Assembly (NCBI GenBank): GCA_012032855.1
Contig: JAAUQA010000260.1
Location: 1-5,477 of the forward strand
Source: Candidatus Competibacteraceae bacterium
GTDB taxonomy: Bacteria; Pseudomonadota; Gammaproteobacteria; Competibacterales; Competibacteraceae
DNA length: 5,477 nt
Reading direction: 5' to 3'
The notes under the pieces are model-generated. The model saw nothing but the letters and a program-made list of their open reading frames with translations. It was not told the origin of the DNA and searched no databases. The position numbers and the translations under genes are program-made. Numbering within the stretch: position 1 is the first letter of the stretch; each line of letters opens with the position of its first letter. Below, piece by piece: positions 1-5,477 of this stretch.

Positions 1-106
1 CCGCCGCCGCCGTCTGCGTCAGACCGAGCGGCTTCAGAAACTCTTCGAGCAACATCTCGCCCGGGTGCGTGGGGCACCGCCGCATGCCCTTGTTGTCGAT
101 GCTCAT
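1..106 (-). CDS. higA: HigA-type antitoxin, N-terminal part (cut by window edge)
   Basis: The first 35 codons of an XRE-family HigA antitoxin, which in intact type II modules binds and neutralises the HigB mRNA interferase and represses its own promoter. The visible protein begins MSIDNKGMRR and carries the family hallmark HPGEMLLEEFLKPLGLTQ at residues 14-31, which leads into the helix-turn-helix; most of that DNA-binding domain lies beyond the left edge. The ATG at 106-104 is chosen because a strong GAGGAG stands eight bases upstream. A higB-like C-terminus ends 17 bases before the start, the normal toxin-then-antitoxin order, but the toxin is only a remnant. The fragment is about 66% G+C, clearly richer than the sequence to its right, which suggests a different origin. 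The family assignment is firm; whether the rest of the gene is intact cannot be seen. Confidence 0.88.
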   Translation of the reverse strand, partial: MSIDNKGMRRCPTHPGEMLLEEFLKPLGLTQTAAA

Positions 107-114
107 TGTTATAT

Positions 115-120
115 CTCCTC
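115..120 (-). promoter_or_regulatory. Ribosome binding site of higA
   Basis: GAGGAG on the minus strand, eight bases before the higA ATG. It lies between the TAG of the higB remnant (126-124) and the antitoxin start, so the antitoxin keeps its own translation signal although the toxin gene upstream is destroyed. Confidence 0.75.
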
Positions 121-123
121 GTC

Positions 124-189
124 CTAGTGATAATCGCACACTTCAACGTCGTATGCATCGCCATCGATAAATCGAAAACAAATTCGCCA
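124..189 (-). pseudogene. higB: HigB toxin remnant: last ~21 codons only
   Basis: A minus-strand frame ending at TAG 126-124 reads WRICFRF followed by IDGDAYDVEVCDYH. This is the characteristic C-terminus of HigB/RelE-superfamily toxins, which cleave mRNA on the ribosome. The stop lies 17 bases before the higA start, as in an intact higBA operon. Upstream of about position 190 the frame loses HigB similarity and meets a stop (TAA) a few codons further out. The other ~70 residues of a normal ~90-residue toxin are missing and are replaced by the N-terminal part of a DUF482-type gene in a different frame. No toxin start codon or catalytic core is present, so this should be a dead fragment. Recognition rests on the C-terminal motif and its position next to higA, which together are quite specific. 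Confidence 0.8.
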
Positions 190-191
190 TA
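171..191 (-). other. Recombination junction between DUF482 gene and higB
   Basis: The same bases read as YGEFVFD, a DUF482 consensus, in one frame and as WRICFRF, a HigB consensus, in another. Both parent genes could therefore have carried nearly this same stretch, and a deletion or template switch at shared sequence would give the present join without added bases. The exact crossover point cannot be placed within the shared block. Confidence 0.55.
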
Positions 192-413
192 GGAATTATC
201 CTTGAGATATAAGGGTGTCGCTGCTACCAAGCGATTATCATCATCAAAACAGACGATATGCCAGGGTAGCCACCCGGCGCTTTCGCCCACGCAGGCATGG
301 CGTTCCAGAGCGTTCAGAAATTCATAACGTAAAAATGGATTATTATTGCGAACTAAGGCGTTCCACTGAACGGCATCGATTTCGCTTAAAGCGGTCAGGC
401 GTTGGGTGCGCAT
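171..413 (-). pseudogene. DUF482 / FemAB-like acyltransferase, N-terminal fragment
   Basis: From ATG 413-411 the minus strand encodes about 81 residues that match the start of the DUF482 (PF04339) GNAT/FemAB-like proteins. Visible motifs are NPFLRYEFLNALE (residues 25-37), the glycine/tryptophan stretch VGESAGWLPWH (42-52), LVAATPLYLKDNSYGEFVFD (62-81) and its core SYGEFVFD. Family members are usually around 380-400 residues, so roughly four fifths is missing. Similarity ends at or just after SYGEFVFD, where the DNA becomes the end of higB. The fragment's frame has no stop from there to the window edge, reading across higA out of frame, so a chimeric protein could be made. No clear Shine-Dalgarno is seen before the ATG, and the region further upstream may itself be inverted. 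The biochemical role of the family is poorly known; the call is by motif recognition. Confidence 0.78.
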
Positions 414-440
414 AAGATAGCTACTGGGGTAATAAAACCG

Positions 441-454
441 TTTTTTGGAGGTTT
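441..454 (+). repeat. Left copy of 14-bp perfect inverted repeat
   Basis: TTTTTTGGAGGTTT, the exact reverse complement of 657-670. Identity stops sharply on both sides of each copy. Read on the minus strand it is AAACCTCCAAAAAA directly preceded by ATG (458-456), that is, the start of a frame Met-Lys-Pro-Pro-Lys. No short target-site duplication flanks the pair, which speaks against an ordinary transposon insertion. Confidence 0.85.
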
Positions 455-656
455 CATGGCGGGGTTAGTTCAGGTCGTACTCAGGTTCGCTGGGGTATCT
501 TGCGGTATCGTTATACTACTGTGAGTAGCCAAACCGACCGACATCTGTTTTGTCGAGCAAGCATGATAGGCTATAACATCAGGGGGTTACTCAACCCATT
601 CAATGCATTCCAGATAGTTAGCATAGGATAGAGTCGCGTGGCTCAGCTTACAGAAT
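455..656. other. Putative inverted leader/promoter segment of the ftsK-like gene
   Basis: A 202-bp non-coding spacer between the two 14-bp inverted repeats. I see no convincing gene, tRNA or insertion-sequence transposase in it. In the present orientation the ftsK-like frame downstream lacks a start codon. If 441-670 is reversed, the ATG now at 458-456 (minus strand) falls exactly in frame with that gene. In that orientation a TATAAC that could serve as a -10 box lies about 65 bases before the ATG, without a good -35 and without an obvious Shine-Dalgarno. Short palindromes are present: CTACT-GTG-AGTAG (516-528), GGGTT-ACTC-AACCC (584-597) and AATGCATT (602-609). These could be operators or hairpins, but they are short enough to arise by chance. 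The inversion model is inference from frame and position. Confidence 0.5.
516..528. repeat. Small dyad CTACT-GTG-AGTAG
   Basis: A five-base perfect dyad with a three-base spacer in the segment upstream of the ftsK-like gene, overlapping the TATAAC seen on the minus strand (515-510). Its place at a possible -10 box would suit an operator, but its length alone is not significant. Confidence 0.25.
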
Positions 657-670
657 AAACCTCCAAAAAA
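657..670 (-). repeat. Right copy of 14-bp perfect inverted repeat
   Basis: AAACCTCCAAAAAA on the + strand, the exact reverse complement of 441-454. It is in frame with the ftsK-like gene, encoding K-P-P-K-K and leading into SYQFSILPYLSW, a plausible cytoplasmic N-terminus. Here it is preceded by AAT, where the left copy has ATG. Confidence 0.85.
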
Positions 671-731
671 ATCTTATCAATTCAGTATACTGCCTTATTT
701 AAGCTGGCTGTTACGGGCTAGTGGGCTGCTG

Positions 732-2573
732 GTGTTCGGCGGCATTGCCATCTACTTGCTGATGGCGCTGCTTACTTTTCGGGCGGCAGACCCGGCTTGG
801 ACTCACACCGCTCCCGGCGTGGTGGTCACTAATATGAGCGGTGTCGCCGGTGCCTGGTTTGCCGACATCACGTTTTATTTCTTCGGTATTCTCGCCTATG
901 CATTTCCCGTCGGCGTTGCGTTTTGCGGTTGGCGCTTGTGTAGACCAGGTACGCTGCAAAATCCGGATGCTGAGATCATCCTGTTCCGTCTGTTCGGTTT
1001 TTTGGTCATTTTGGGGAGCGGGTGCGGCTTGGCGGAGTTACTGTTCAATACCGCAACCGTGCATCCTCATGCATCAGCCGGCGGGATCCTCGGTAGTTTC
1101 CTCGCTGCCTGGTTGGGTAATGCCTTCAATGTTATCGGCATTACGTTATTTTTATTCGTGTTATTCGCCGCAGGGTTTACCTTGGCGACTGGTCTTTCTT
1201 GGCTGGATTTGTTGGATGCCGTCGGTACGGTCACACTAAACCTGTTCAATGGGGCTAGCAAATTGCTGACCGGCCTGAGGTCCTGGTTGGAAGCGGAAGA
1301 TAATGCTTCGCAAACGGCCACCGAAACGACTGCAGAACCTATAGCTGAACCGGACTTGTCGTCGCCGATCCCTGTTCCCCAACCAGCCCAGGCTGAAGCG
1401 TTCAACCCTTTCTCTGAATCACCGCCAGCAGTTGCTCCAACACCCGCTAAAGCCACGCCCAAGCTCACCAAAGCAGCGCCATTGCGAACCGGAAAACGGC
1501 AGCGCATTGAACCAATCATGAACTATGCCACGGAGGAGCTTGATGCCAATGCTGGTGAAGAACCTCCGTTCTCGGCACTGTCCGTACCGACCAACAGTAA
1601 GCCGGAAGCCGATGAAAAAACACCTATACCCTCTATGGCATCGCCATACGATTCAGAATCGGTGCCGATAAAATTGTCCGATGTGGCGCCCGTCTATCAA
1701 GCCGGACAATTAAGCGTGTTACTCGCCTCATCGGTTTATCAAGCGAATACCGCGCCCAATCCTTTGATATTAGGGGAAGTGGCCGATGAATATCCGTTGG
1801 TGATTGATCTGGCTCGCTTACCGCATATGCTGATTGTCGGCGCCGACGATGCGGCGGTCACCGCGTTGCTGCATGTTGTGCTGTTGAGTCTGCTGTATAA
1901 GGCGAGCCCTCAACAGTTGCAACTCCTGATGTTGGATAATGAGGATGGAACATTAGCCGCCTACGCCGGTCTACCGCAACTATTGACACCGATGACTAAC
2001 CGCGTTGATCAAACCGTCAACGCGCTGGTCTGGTGCAAGAAAGAGATAGAACGACGTAGACAACTATTGGTGGCTGCCGATGTGCCTGATATCGTTGCGT
2101 ATAACCACCGCTCCACGTCTCAAGACGACAAGGTTCACACTGAAAGTCTAAAGCAAGCCGAACCGTCGTCTGCGGCACTGCCCTTGATTGCGGTGTTCGT
2201 GAGCGAATTAGCCGATATCGTCGACGCCATGGGCGACTGGGTAGAGGGAGTATTCGCTAAACTTGCCGCTGAGGGACCATCGGTCGGTTTGCATCTGATT
2301 CTGGCTTCCCGACGGCCCTCCTCTGAGGTGTTGACCACATTGCTCAAGGCTCACATTCCGGCCCGATTAGTCTCGAAGGTAGCCACAGCGGCCGATTCCC
2401 GGTTAGTGCTCAATCGCGACGATGCAGAAGTATTGGCTGATGATGAGTTGCTGTATTTGCCGCCCGGCGCCGATACACCCAAACGCTTGCGAACGATCCG
2501 TGTCGAGGATTCCGAAATCCAACGGGTAACAGATTATTGGAAACAAAATCCTTCTGCCATGACCCAACAATGA
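732..2573 (+). CDS. ftsK: FtsK-like membrane protein with degenerate, gamma-less motor
   Basis: A homologue of the division DNA translocase FtsK, placed as usual directly before lolA. The 613 residues from GTG 732 hold the FtsK 4TM domain: DPAWTH and GAWFADITFYF (20-50), with hydrophobic spans near 47-67, 83-105 and 133-157. A Pro/Ala/Glu-rich linker (about 190-310) follows, then a RecA-like domain (about 327-605) with PHMLIVG, LLYKASP, LPQLLTP, LASRRPS and ADSRLVL. The motor is broken: the Walker A position reads GADDAAVT (370-377) instead of GTTGSGKS, Walker B reads VFVSELAD with Ser491 for the Asp, most of the alpha domain is absent, and the gamma DNA-reading domain is missing. GTG 732 cuts into the first membrane helix; the homologous frame is open back to 627 but has no ATG, GTG or TTG. 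A true start at an inverted ATG (458-456) would give 639 residues. Loss of translocation is inferred; retention of the division role of FtsK-N is possible. An intact ftsK may exist elsewhere. Confidence 0.85.
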   Translation: MFGGIAIYLLMALLTFRAADPAWTHTAPGVVVTNMSGVAGAWFADITFYFFGILAYAFPVGVAFCGWRLCRPGTLQNPDAEIILFRLFGFLVILGSGCGLAELLFNTATVHPHASAGGILGSFLAAWLGNAFNVIGITLFLFVLFAAGFTLATGLSWLDLLDAVGTVTLNLFNGASKLLTGLRSWLEAEDNASQTATETTAEPIAEPDLSSPIPVPQPAQAEAFNPFSESPPAVAPTPAKATPKLTKAAPLRTGKRQRIEPIMNYATEELDANAGEEPPFSALSVPTNSKPEADEKTPIPSMASPYDSESVPIKLSDVAPVYQAGQLSVLLASSVYQANTAPNPLILGEVADEYPLVIDLARLPHMLIVGADDAAVTALLHVVLLSLLYKASPQQLQLLMLDNEDGTLAAYAGLPQLLTPMTNRVDQTVNALVWCKKEIERRRQLLVAADVPDIVAYNHRSTSQDDKVHTESLKQAEPSSAALPLIAVFVSELADIVDAMGDWVEGVFAKLAAEGPSVGLHLILASRRPSSEVLTTLLKAHIPARLVSKVATAADSRLVLNRDDAEVLADDELLYLPPGADTPKRLRTIRVEDSEIQRVTDYWKQNPSAMTQQ

Positions 2574-2582
2574 GTGCACATC

Positions 2583-3206
2583 ATGCATAAATGGCTTTGT
2601 TTTTTAAGTTGTCTACTCATCTTGCTGAGCAACCCTGCGGTTGCTCAAGAGGAAACCCTGGTACAACGGTACTTTCAAGAACTGCGTTCGTTGAGCGCGG
2701 AATTCGAGCAACAGGTATTCGATGATCAATCCAATCCATTAGAAACTTCCAGCGGGCGCATGGTCATGCAAAAACCGGGGCGATTTCGCTGGGATTATGC
2801 GCAACCGTCGGAACAGGTGATTGTCGCTGATGGCAAGCGGTTATGGGTCTACGACATAGAATTAGAACAAATTACCGTGCGTGCGCTTGATGAGGCTTTA
2901 AGCGCCACCCCGCTGGCATTGCTGAGTGGCGCCGCACCCATTGAAGACACGTTCGTCGTCAACAGTCAGGAAGCGCGCGATGGTCTGGAGTGGTTCGTGC
3001 TACTCCCCAAACAAGAGCAGCCTGAGTTCAAACAACTGAGCATCGGATTCAAAGACGAGCAATTACAGGTTATCGAATTGGAGGATGCGTTAAATCAACG
3101 CACTCGGCTCACGTTTGCCAAGCTGGAACGCAACGTGGCCATTGATCCGACCCAATTTGAGTTCACACCGCCACCGGGTGTTGATGTGGTCGGTGATGCC
3201 GACTGA
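2583..3206 (+). CDS. lolA: Outer-membrane lipoprotein carrier LolA
   Basis: Periplasmic chaperone that takes lipoproteins released by the LolCDE transporter and hands them to LolB at the outer membrane. The 207-residue protein begins with a signal peptide (hydrophobic residues 4-16, probable cleavage after AVA at 21). The family pattern follows: LSAEFEQQ (37-44), the strand motif QKPGRFRWDYAQP (63-75), VADGKRLWVYD (81-91), ATPLALLSG (108-116) and the closing FTPPPGV (194-200). The length is normal. At the place of the functionally important Arg43 of E. coli LolA the residue is Lys64, within the common variant KPGRFRW. ATG 2583 is preferred; GTG 2574, right after the ftsK-like stop, is an in-frame alternative giving three more residues. 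Neither has a strong Shine-Dalgarno, so coupling to translation of the upstream gene is likely. Its end overlaps rarA. Confidence 0.93.
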   Translation: MHKWLCFLSCLLILLSNPAVAQEETLVQRYFQELRSLSAEFEQQVFDDQSNPLETSSGRMVMQKPGRFRWDYAQPSEQVIVADGKRLWVYDIELEQITVRALDEALSATPLALLSGAAPIEDTFVVNSQEARDGLEWFVLLPKQEQPEFKQLSIGFKDEQLQVIELEDALNQRTRLTFAKLERNVAIDPTQFEFTPPPGVDVVGDAD

Positions 3207-4545
3207 GTTCTATCCCAACGATCCGTCCGATTCGTCTGATCTATCGGATAAGCAAAACAACAATCGCCCCCTGGCTGATCGGTTGCGTCCCCGCTGTCTT
3301 GGCGAGTTTGTCGGACAGTGTCATTTATTAGCAACCGGTAAACCGCTGCGTACTGCAATTGAACGCGGCAACCCGCATTCAATGATCTTGTGGGGTCCGC
3401 CCGGCAGCGGTAAAACCACGCTGGCGCGTTTGCTCGCGGTTCACGGTGGTGCGCAATTTATCGCTGTATCTGCGGTGCTAGCCGGGGTTAAAGAGGTGCG
3501 CGATGCGGTAGAGCGGGCCAAACGATTATGGCGCGCCGAACAGCGCCGAACGGTATTGTTTGTGGACGAAGTGCATCGCTTCAACAAAGCGCAACAGGAC
3601 GCTTTTCTGCCCTTCGTCGAAGACGGCACCCTGATTTTCGTCGGCGCGACCACTGAGAATCCCAGTTTCGCTTTGAATAATGCTTTGTTATCGCGGCTAC
3701 GGGTGTATGTGTTGCAAGCGCTTGAGCAAGCCGATATCCGTTCGCTGATCAATCATGCGCTGACGGATAGCGAACGGGGCTTGGGGAAGCGGAGTTTATC
3801 CGTCGCCGATGAACAACGGCATCAACTGGCCCGGATTGCCGATGGTGATGCCCGGCGGGCATTGAATCTGCTGGAATTGGCTGCTGATTTGGTCGATGCA
3901 CGCGGCGGTGATATGGCTGTGGCTCTGACGGAAGCGATGACCGGCAGTGATGTAAGGCGTTTTGATCGCGGCGGCGATCTGTTCTACGATCAGATTTCTG
4001 CACTACATAAGTCCGTGCGCGGCAGTAATCCCGATGCTGCGCTATACTGGTTTGCCCGCATGGTGGATGGCGGTTGCGATCCTCGCTATATTGCCCGCCG
4101 GGTATTGCGCATGGCTTCAGAAGACATTGGCAATGCCGATCCCCGTGGTTTGCATATCGCCTTGGACGCTTGGGAAACTTATGAACGCTTGGGCAGCCCT
4201 GAAGGGGAGCTGGCCATAGCTCAAGCGCTGGTATATCTAGCCTGCGCGCCAAAAAGCAATGCCGTGTATATTGCCTATAAAGCAGCCTTAAGTGATGCTC
4301 GTCAGCAAGGTTCTTTGGATGTCCCAGTGCATCTGAGGAATGCGCCAACGGCACTGATGCAAAAACTGGGGCACGGCAAAGGGTATCGGTATGCGCATGA
4401 CGAAGCCGAAGGCTACGCGGCCGGCGAATCCTATTTCCCTATAGCCTTGGGAGAACGGCAGTATTACCAGCCTGTAGCGAGAGGATTGGAAATCAAAATC
4501 GGTGAGCGATTAGCCTATTGGCGGGCCTTGGATCGTAACGATTAG
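3196..4545 (+). CDS. rarA: Replication-associated recombination protein RarA (MgsA), AAA+ ATPase
   Basis: Cytoplasmic AAA+ ATPase related to clamp-loader subunits and eukaryotic WRNIP1/Mgs1; it acts at stalled or gapped replication forks and interacts with single-strand-binding protein. From ATG 3196 it has 449 residues, close to the 447 of E. coli. Motifs are intact: PLADRLRP and the GEFVGQ box (25-41), Walker A GPPGSGKTT (67-75), Walker B LFVDEVHRFN (121-130), sensor-1 GATTENPSF (150-158), arginine-finger region SRLRV (166-170), sensor-2 GDARRALNLLE (217-227), and the C-terminal oligomerisation part with HKSVRGSNPDAALYW (271-285), SEDIGNADP (308-316) and PKSNAVYIAYKAA (352-364). The start overlaps the lolA end by 11 bp. 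ATG 3184, four codons earlier, is an alternative; neither has a strong ribosome binding site. The N-terminus is Asp/Ser-rich (residues 9-18). This gene looks fully functional, in contrast to its ftsK-like neighbour. Confidence 0.95.
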   Translation: MPTEFYPNDPSDSSDLSDKQNNNRPLADRLRPRCLGEFVGQCHLLATGKPLRTAIERGNPHSMILWGPPGSGKTTLARLLAVHGGAQFIAVSAVLAGVKEVRDAVERAKRLWRAEQRRTVLFVDEVHRFNKAQQDAFLPFVEDGTLIFVGATTENPSFALNNALLSRLRVYVLQALEQADIRSLINHALTDSERGLGKRSLSVADEQRHQLARIADGDARRALNLLELAADLVDARGGDMAVALTEAMTGSDVRRFDRGGDLFYDQISALHKSVRGSNPDAALYWFARMVDGGCDPRYIARRVLRMASEDIGNADPRGLHIALDAWETYERLGSPEGELAIAQALVYLACAPKSNAVYIAYKAALSDARQQGSLDVPVHLRNAPTALMQKLGHGKGYRYAHDEAEGYAAGESYFPIALGERQYYQPVARGLEIKIGERLAYWRALDRND

Positions 4546-4556
4546 CACCTCTCAAT

Positions 4557-4577
4557 CCCTGCTGCGCTGGTTTTTTT
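4557..4577 (+). terminator. Possible weak Rho-independent terminator after rarA
   Basis: A short imperfect hairpin CCTGC-TGC-GCTGG (4558-4570, one T/T mismatch) is followed by seven T residues (4571-4577), beginning 12 bases after the rarA stop. The stem is short, so termination would be partial. Its position at the end of the cluster fits. Confidence 0.35.
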
Positions 4578-4607
4578 CACTGTTCAATATTTACTGCGAA
4601 GCGGGGC

Positions 4608-5399
4608 TTGAATTATTTGATCATCAACCTGTTATGCCTTCTCTGCCTGCTCTATCTATCGGGCGGGTATGCCGCGGAAATCCATATGATCGGTCCCAAC
4701 ATTCCCCCGCAAATCGATGAAAATGGCCGTGGTCGGATTGGGGATGTGATCAAAGCAAGCTTGTTAAACTGCGGGCATACGGTCCGCTTCACCATCGTTC
4801 CCTTTGGCCGACATCAGCAGGAATATATGGAAAACCCGGCTTATGACGGATTAGCGATAGCGGATACTGATCGTCAAGATTTACCCGGTTATGCCACAGT
4901 ACCGTTTCATCATCTTCAATACGGAGCCCTTGTGTTGGCAAATTCCGATCTCAATAAAATAGATGCGATAGAGGCTTTGCATGACAAGCGTGTATTAGTT
5001 TCCCTGAAGGCTGACAGGCTACCCGGTATTACCGAGCAGGTTGCGAAATTCAGCACTTTTGTCGAACACCATTATAATTTTGATAAAATTCGGCTGCTCT
5101 TGAGTGGCAGAACAGACGCGATTCTTGGCGATGGATTGGTGATGGCCGATGCTTTTGCACAGATCCAAGAAAGAACACAATTAGGTCAGGAACCGTATAT
5201 TGATCCTTCAGTATCGATTGTTTTTAGAAAACTCTTCCCCAGGAGCCCGCAACAATTATATTTTCGAGACCAATCCATAACGGAAGCGTTCAACGGCTGT
5301 TATAAACATCTACTACAGCAAGGGTTGATTGACAAAATCACCCGCCCCTATGTTGAAAAGCACCGTGCTGTTCTTAATGATCAATATCCAAATCACTAA
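4608..5399 (+). CDS. Periplasmic solute-binding protein, family-3-like
   Basis: A 263-residue secreted protein with a hydrophobic signal sequence (residues 4-18), probable cleavage near GGYA or GYAA (22-23), and no lipobox. The body resembles SBP_bac_3/PBPb-type ligand-binding proteins: IHMIGPNIPPQ as first strand, GRIGDVIKASL (42-52), YDGLAIADTDR (79-89), KRVLVSLKAD (127-136), and the typical second-lobe LLLSGRTDAILGDGLVMADAF (163-183), ending with an ITEAFNGCYKHLLQQGLIDKI helix. Only two cysteines remain in the mature part (55 and 231); they might pair. The start is TTG 4608, because the frame holds no ATG or GTG further upstream; TTG 4617 is also possible, with GGGG at 4603-4606 as a poor ribosome binding site for either. 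No permease, ATPase, kinase or GGDEF partner is visible, so the ligand and whether it serves transport or sensing are unknown. The 78 bases after it carry no gene. Confidence 0.75.
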   Translation: MNYLIINLLCLLCLLYLSGGYAAEIHMIGPNIPPQIDENGRGRIGDVIKASLLNCGHTVRFTIVPFGRHQQEYMENPAYDGLAIADTDRQDLPGYATVPFHHLQYGALVLANSDLNKIDAIEALHDKRVLVSLKADRLPGITEQVAKFSTFVEHHYNFDKIRLLLSGRTDAILGDGLVMADAFAQIQERTQLGQEPYIDPSVSIVFRKLFPRSPQQLYFRDQSITEAFNGCYKHLLQQGLIDKITRPYVEKHRAVLNDQYPNH

Positions 5400-5477
5400 C
5401 AGAGCAATATCACCACGTTTTGAATCCACTAAATTTTGTGACTTATTTTAAGGTGTAGCTTGGGTTTACTATTGACA

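Noticed and set aside
215..415. A + strand frame of 66 codons.
   Set aside because: It is the antisense shadow of the DUF482 fragment; its arginine-rich composition is typical of a shadow frame.
456..524. A 22-codon hydrophobic frame (MAGLVQVVLRF...) with GGAGG four bases upstream, a possible small membrane peptide.
   Set aside because: The GGAGG belongs to the 14-bp inverted repeat and is explained as the complement of the ftsK-like codons CCT CCA. The frame would be antisense to the leader of that gene, and nothing else supports it.
584..597. Hairpin GGGTT-ACTC-AACCC as a terminator.
   Set aside because: The stem has only five pairs and no T-run follows.
441..670. A miniature transposable element bounded by 14-bp terminal inverted repeats.
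   Set aside because: No target-site duplication is seen at the ends, the repeat lies in frame within the ftsK-like N-terminus, and the ATG beside the left copy fits an inversion better. It is not fully excluded.
3749..4354. A long minus-strand frame of 201 codons within rarA.
   Set aside because: rarA on the + strand has all family motifs through this region; the reverse frame is rich in His, Arg and Pro with no recognisable domain.
5472..5477. A perfect TTGACA at the right edge, a possible -35 box.
   Set aside because: The -10 position lies outside the window, so a promoter cannot be supported.

Overview
The window looks like a gammaproteobacterial chromosome. The main evidence is the consecutive order ftsK-like, lolA, rarA on the + strand, which is the usual arrangement in that class (often followed by serS). 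Two Gram-negative envelope proteins with signal peptides (a LolA chaperone and a periplasmic binding protein) agree with this. The genus cannot be fixed from the sequence; a methanotroph-like gammaproteobacterium is only a guess.

Positions 1-413 (minus strand) are a scrambled junction. From the right there is the first ~81 codons of a DUF482/FemAB-like acyltransferase gene, which breaks off inside its conserved SYGEFVFD motif. It runs directly into the last ~21 codons of a higB toxin gene, in another frame. A higA antitoxin gene follows with a good ribosome binding site and continues past the left edge. The higA part is about 66% G+C, against about 42% in the acyltransferase fragment. This looks like a deletion that joined two unrelated genes through a short stretch of shared sequence and left an antitoxin without its complete toxin.

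Positions 414-731 hold no convincing intact gene. They contain a perfect 14-bp inverted repeat (441-454 and 657-670) around a 202-bp spacer. The ftsK-like frame runs out of the right repeat with no ATG, GTG or TTG before 732. The left repeat, read on the minus strand, is directly preceded by an ATG. If the segment is flipped in place, that ATG joins the ftsK-like frame exactly and restores a complete N-terminus beginning MKPPKKSYQF. The leader of the gene therefore seems to lie in inverted orientation, either as one state of an invertible switch or as a fixed inversion.

Positions 732-4545 are a compact cluster. The ftsK-like gene keeps the membrane domain and a recognisable RecA-like fold, but has lost Walker A, the Walker B aspartate, most of the alpha domain and the whole gamma DNA-reading domain, all without a frameshift. 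It probably has no translocase activity and may keep only the division-related membrane role. Nine bases later comes lolA (periplasmic lipoprotein carrier), and rarA (clamp-loader-like AAA+ protein acting at stalled replication forks) overlaps its end by 11 bp. The tight spacing suggests co-transcription.

Positions 4546-5477 contain a possible weak terminator and then a secreted family-3-like solute-binding protein gene with a TTG start, with no transporter partner in the window. The last 78 bases carry no gene that I can see.
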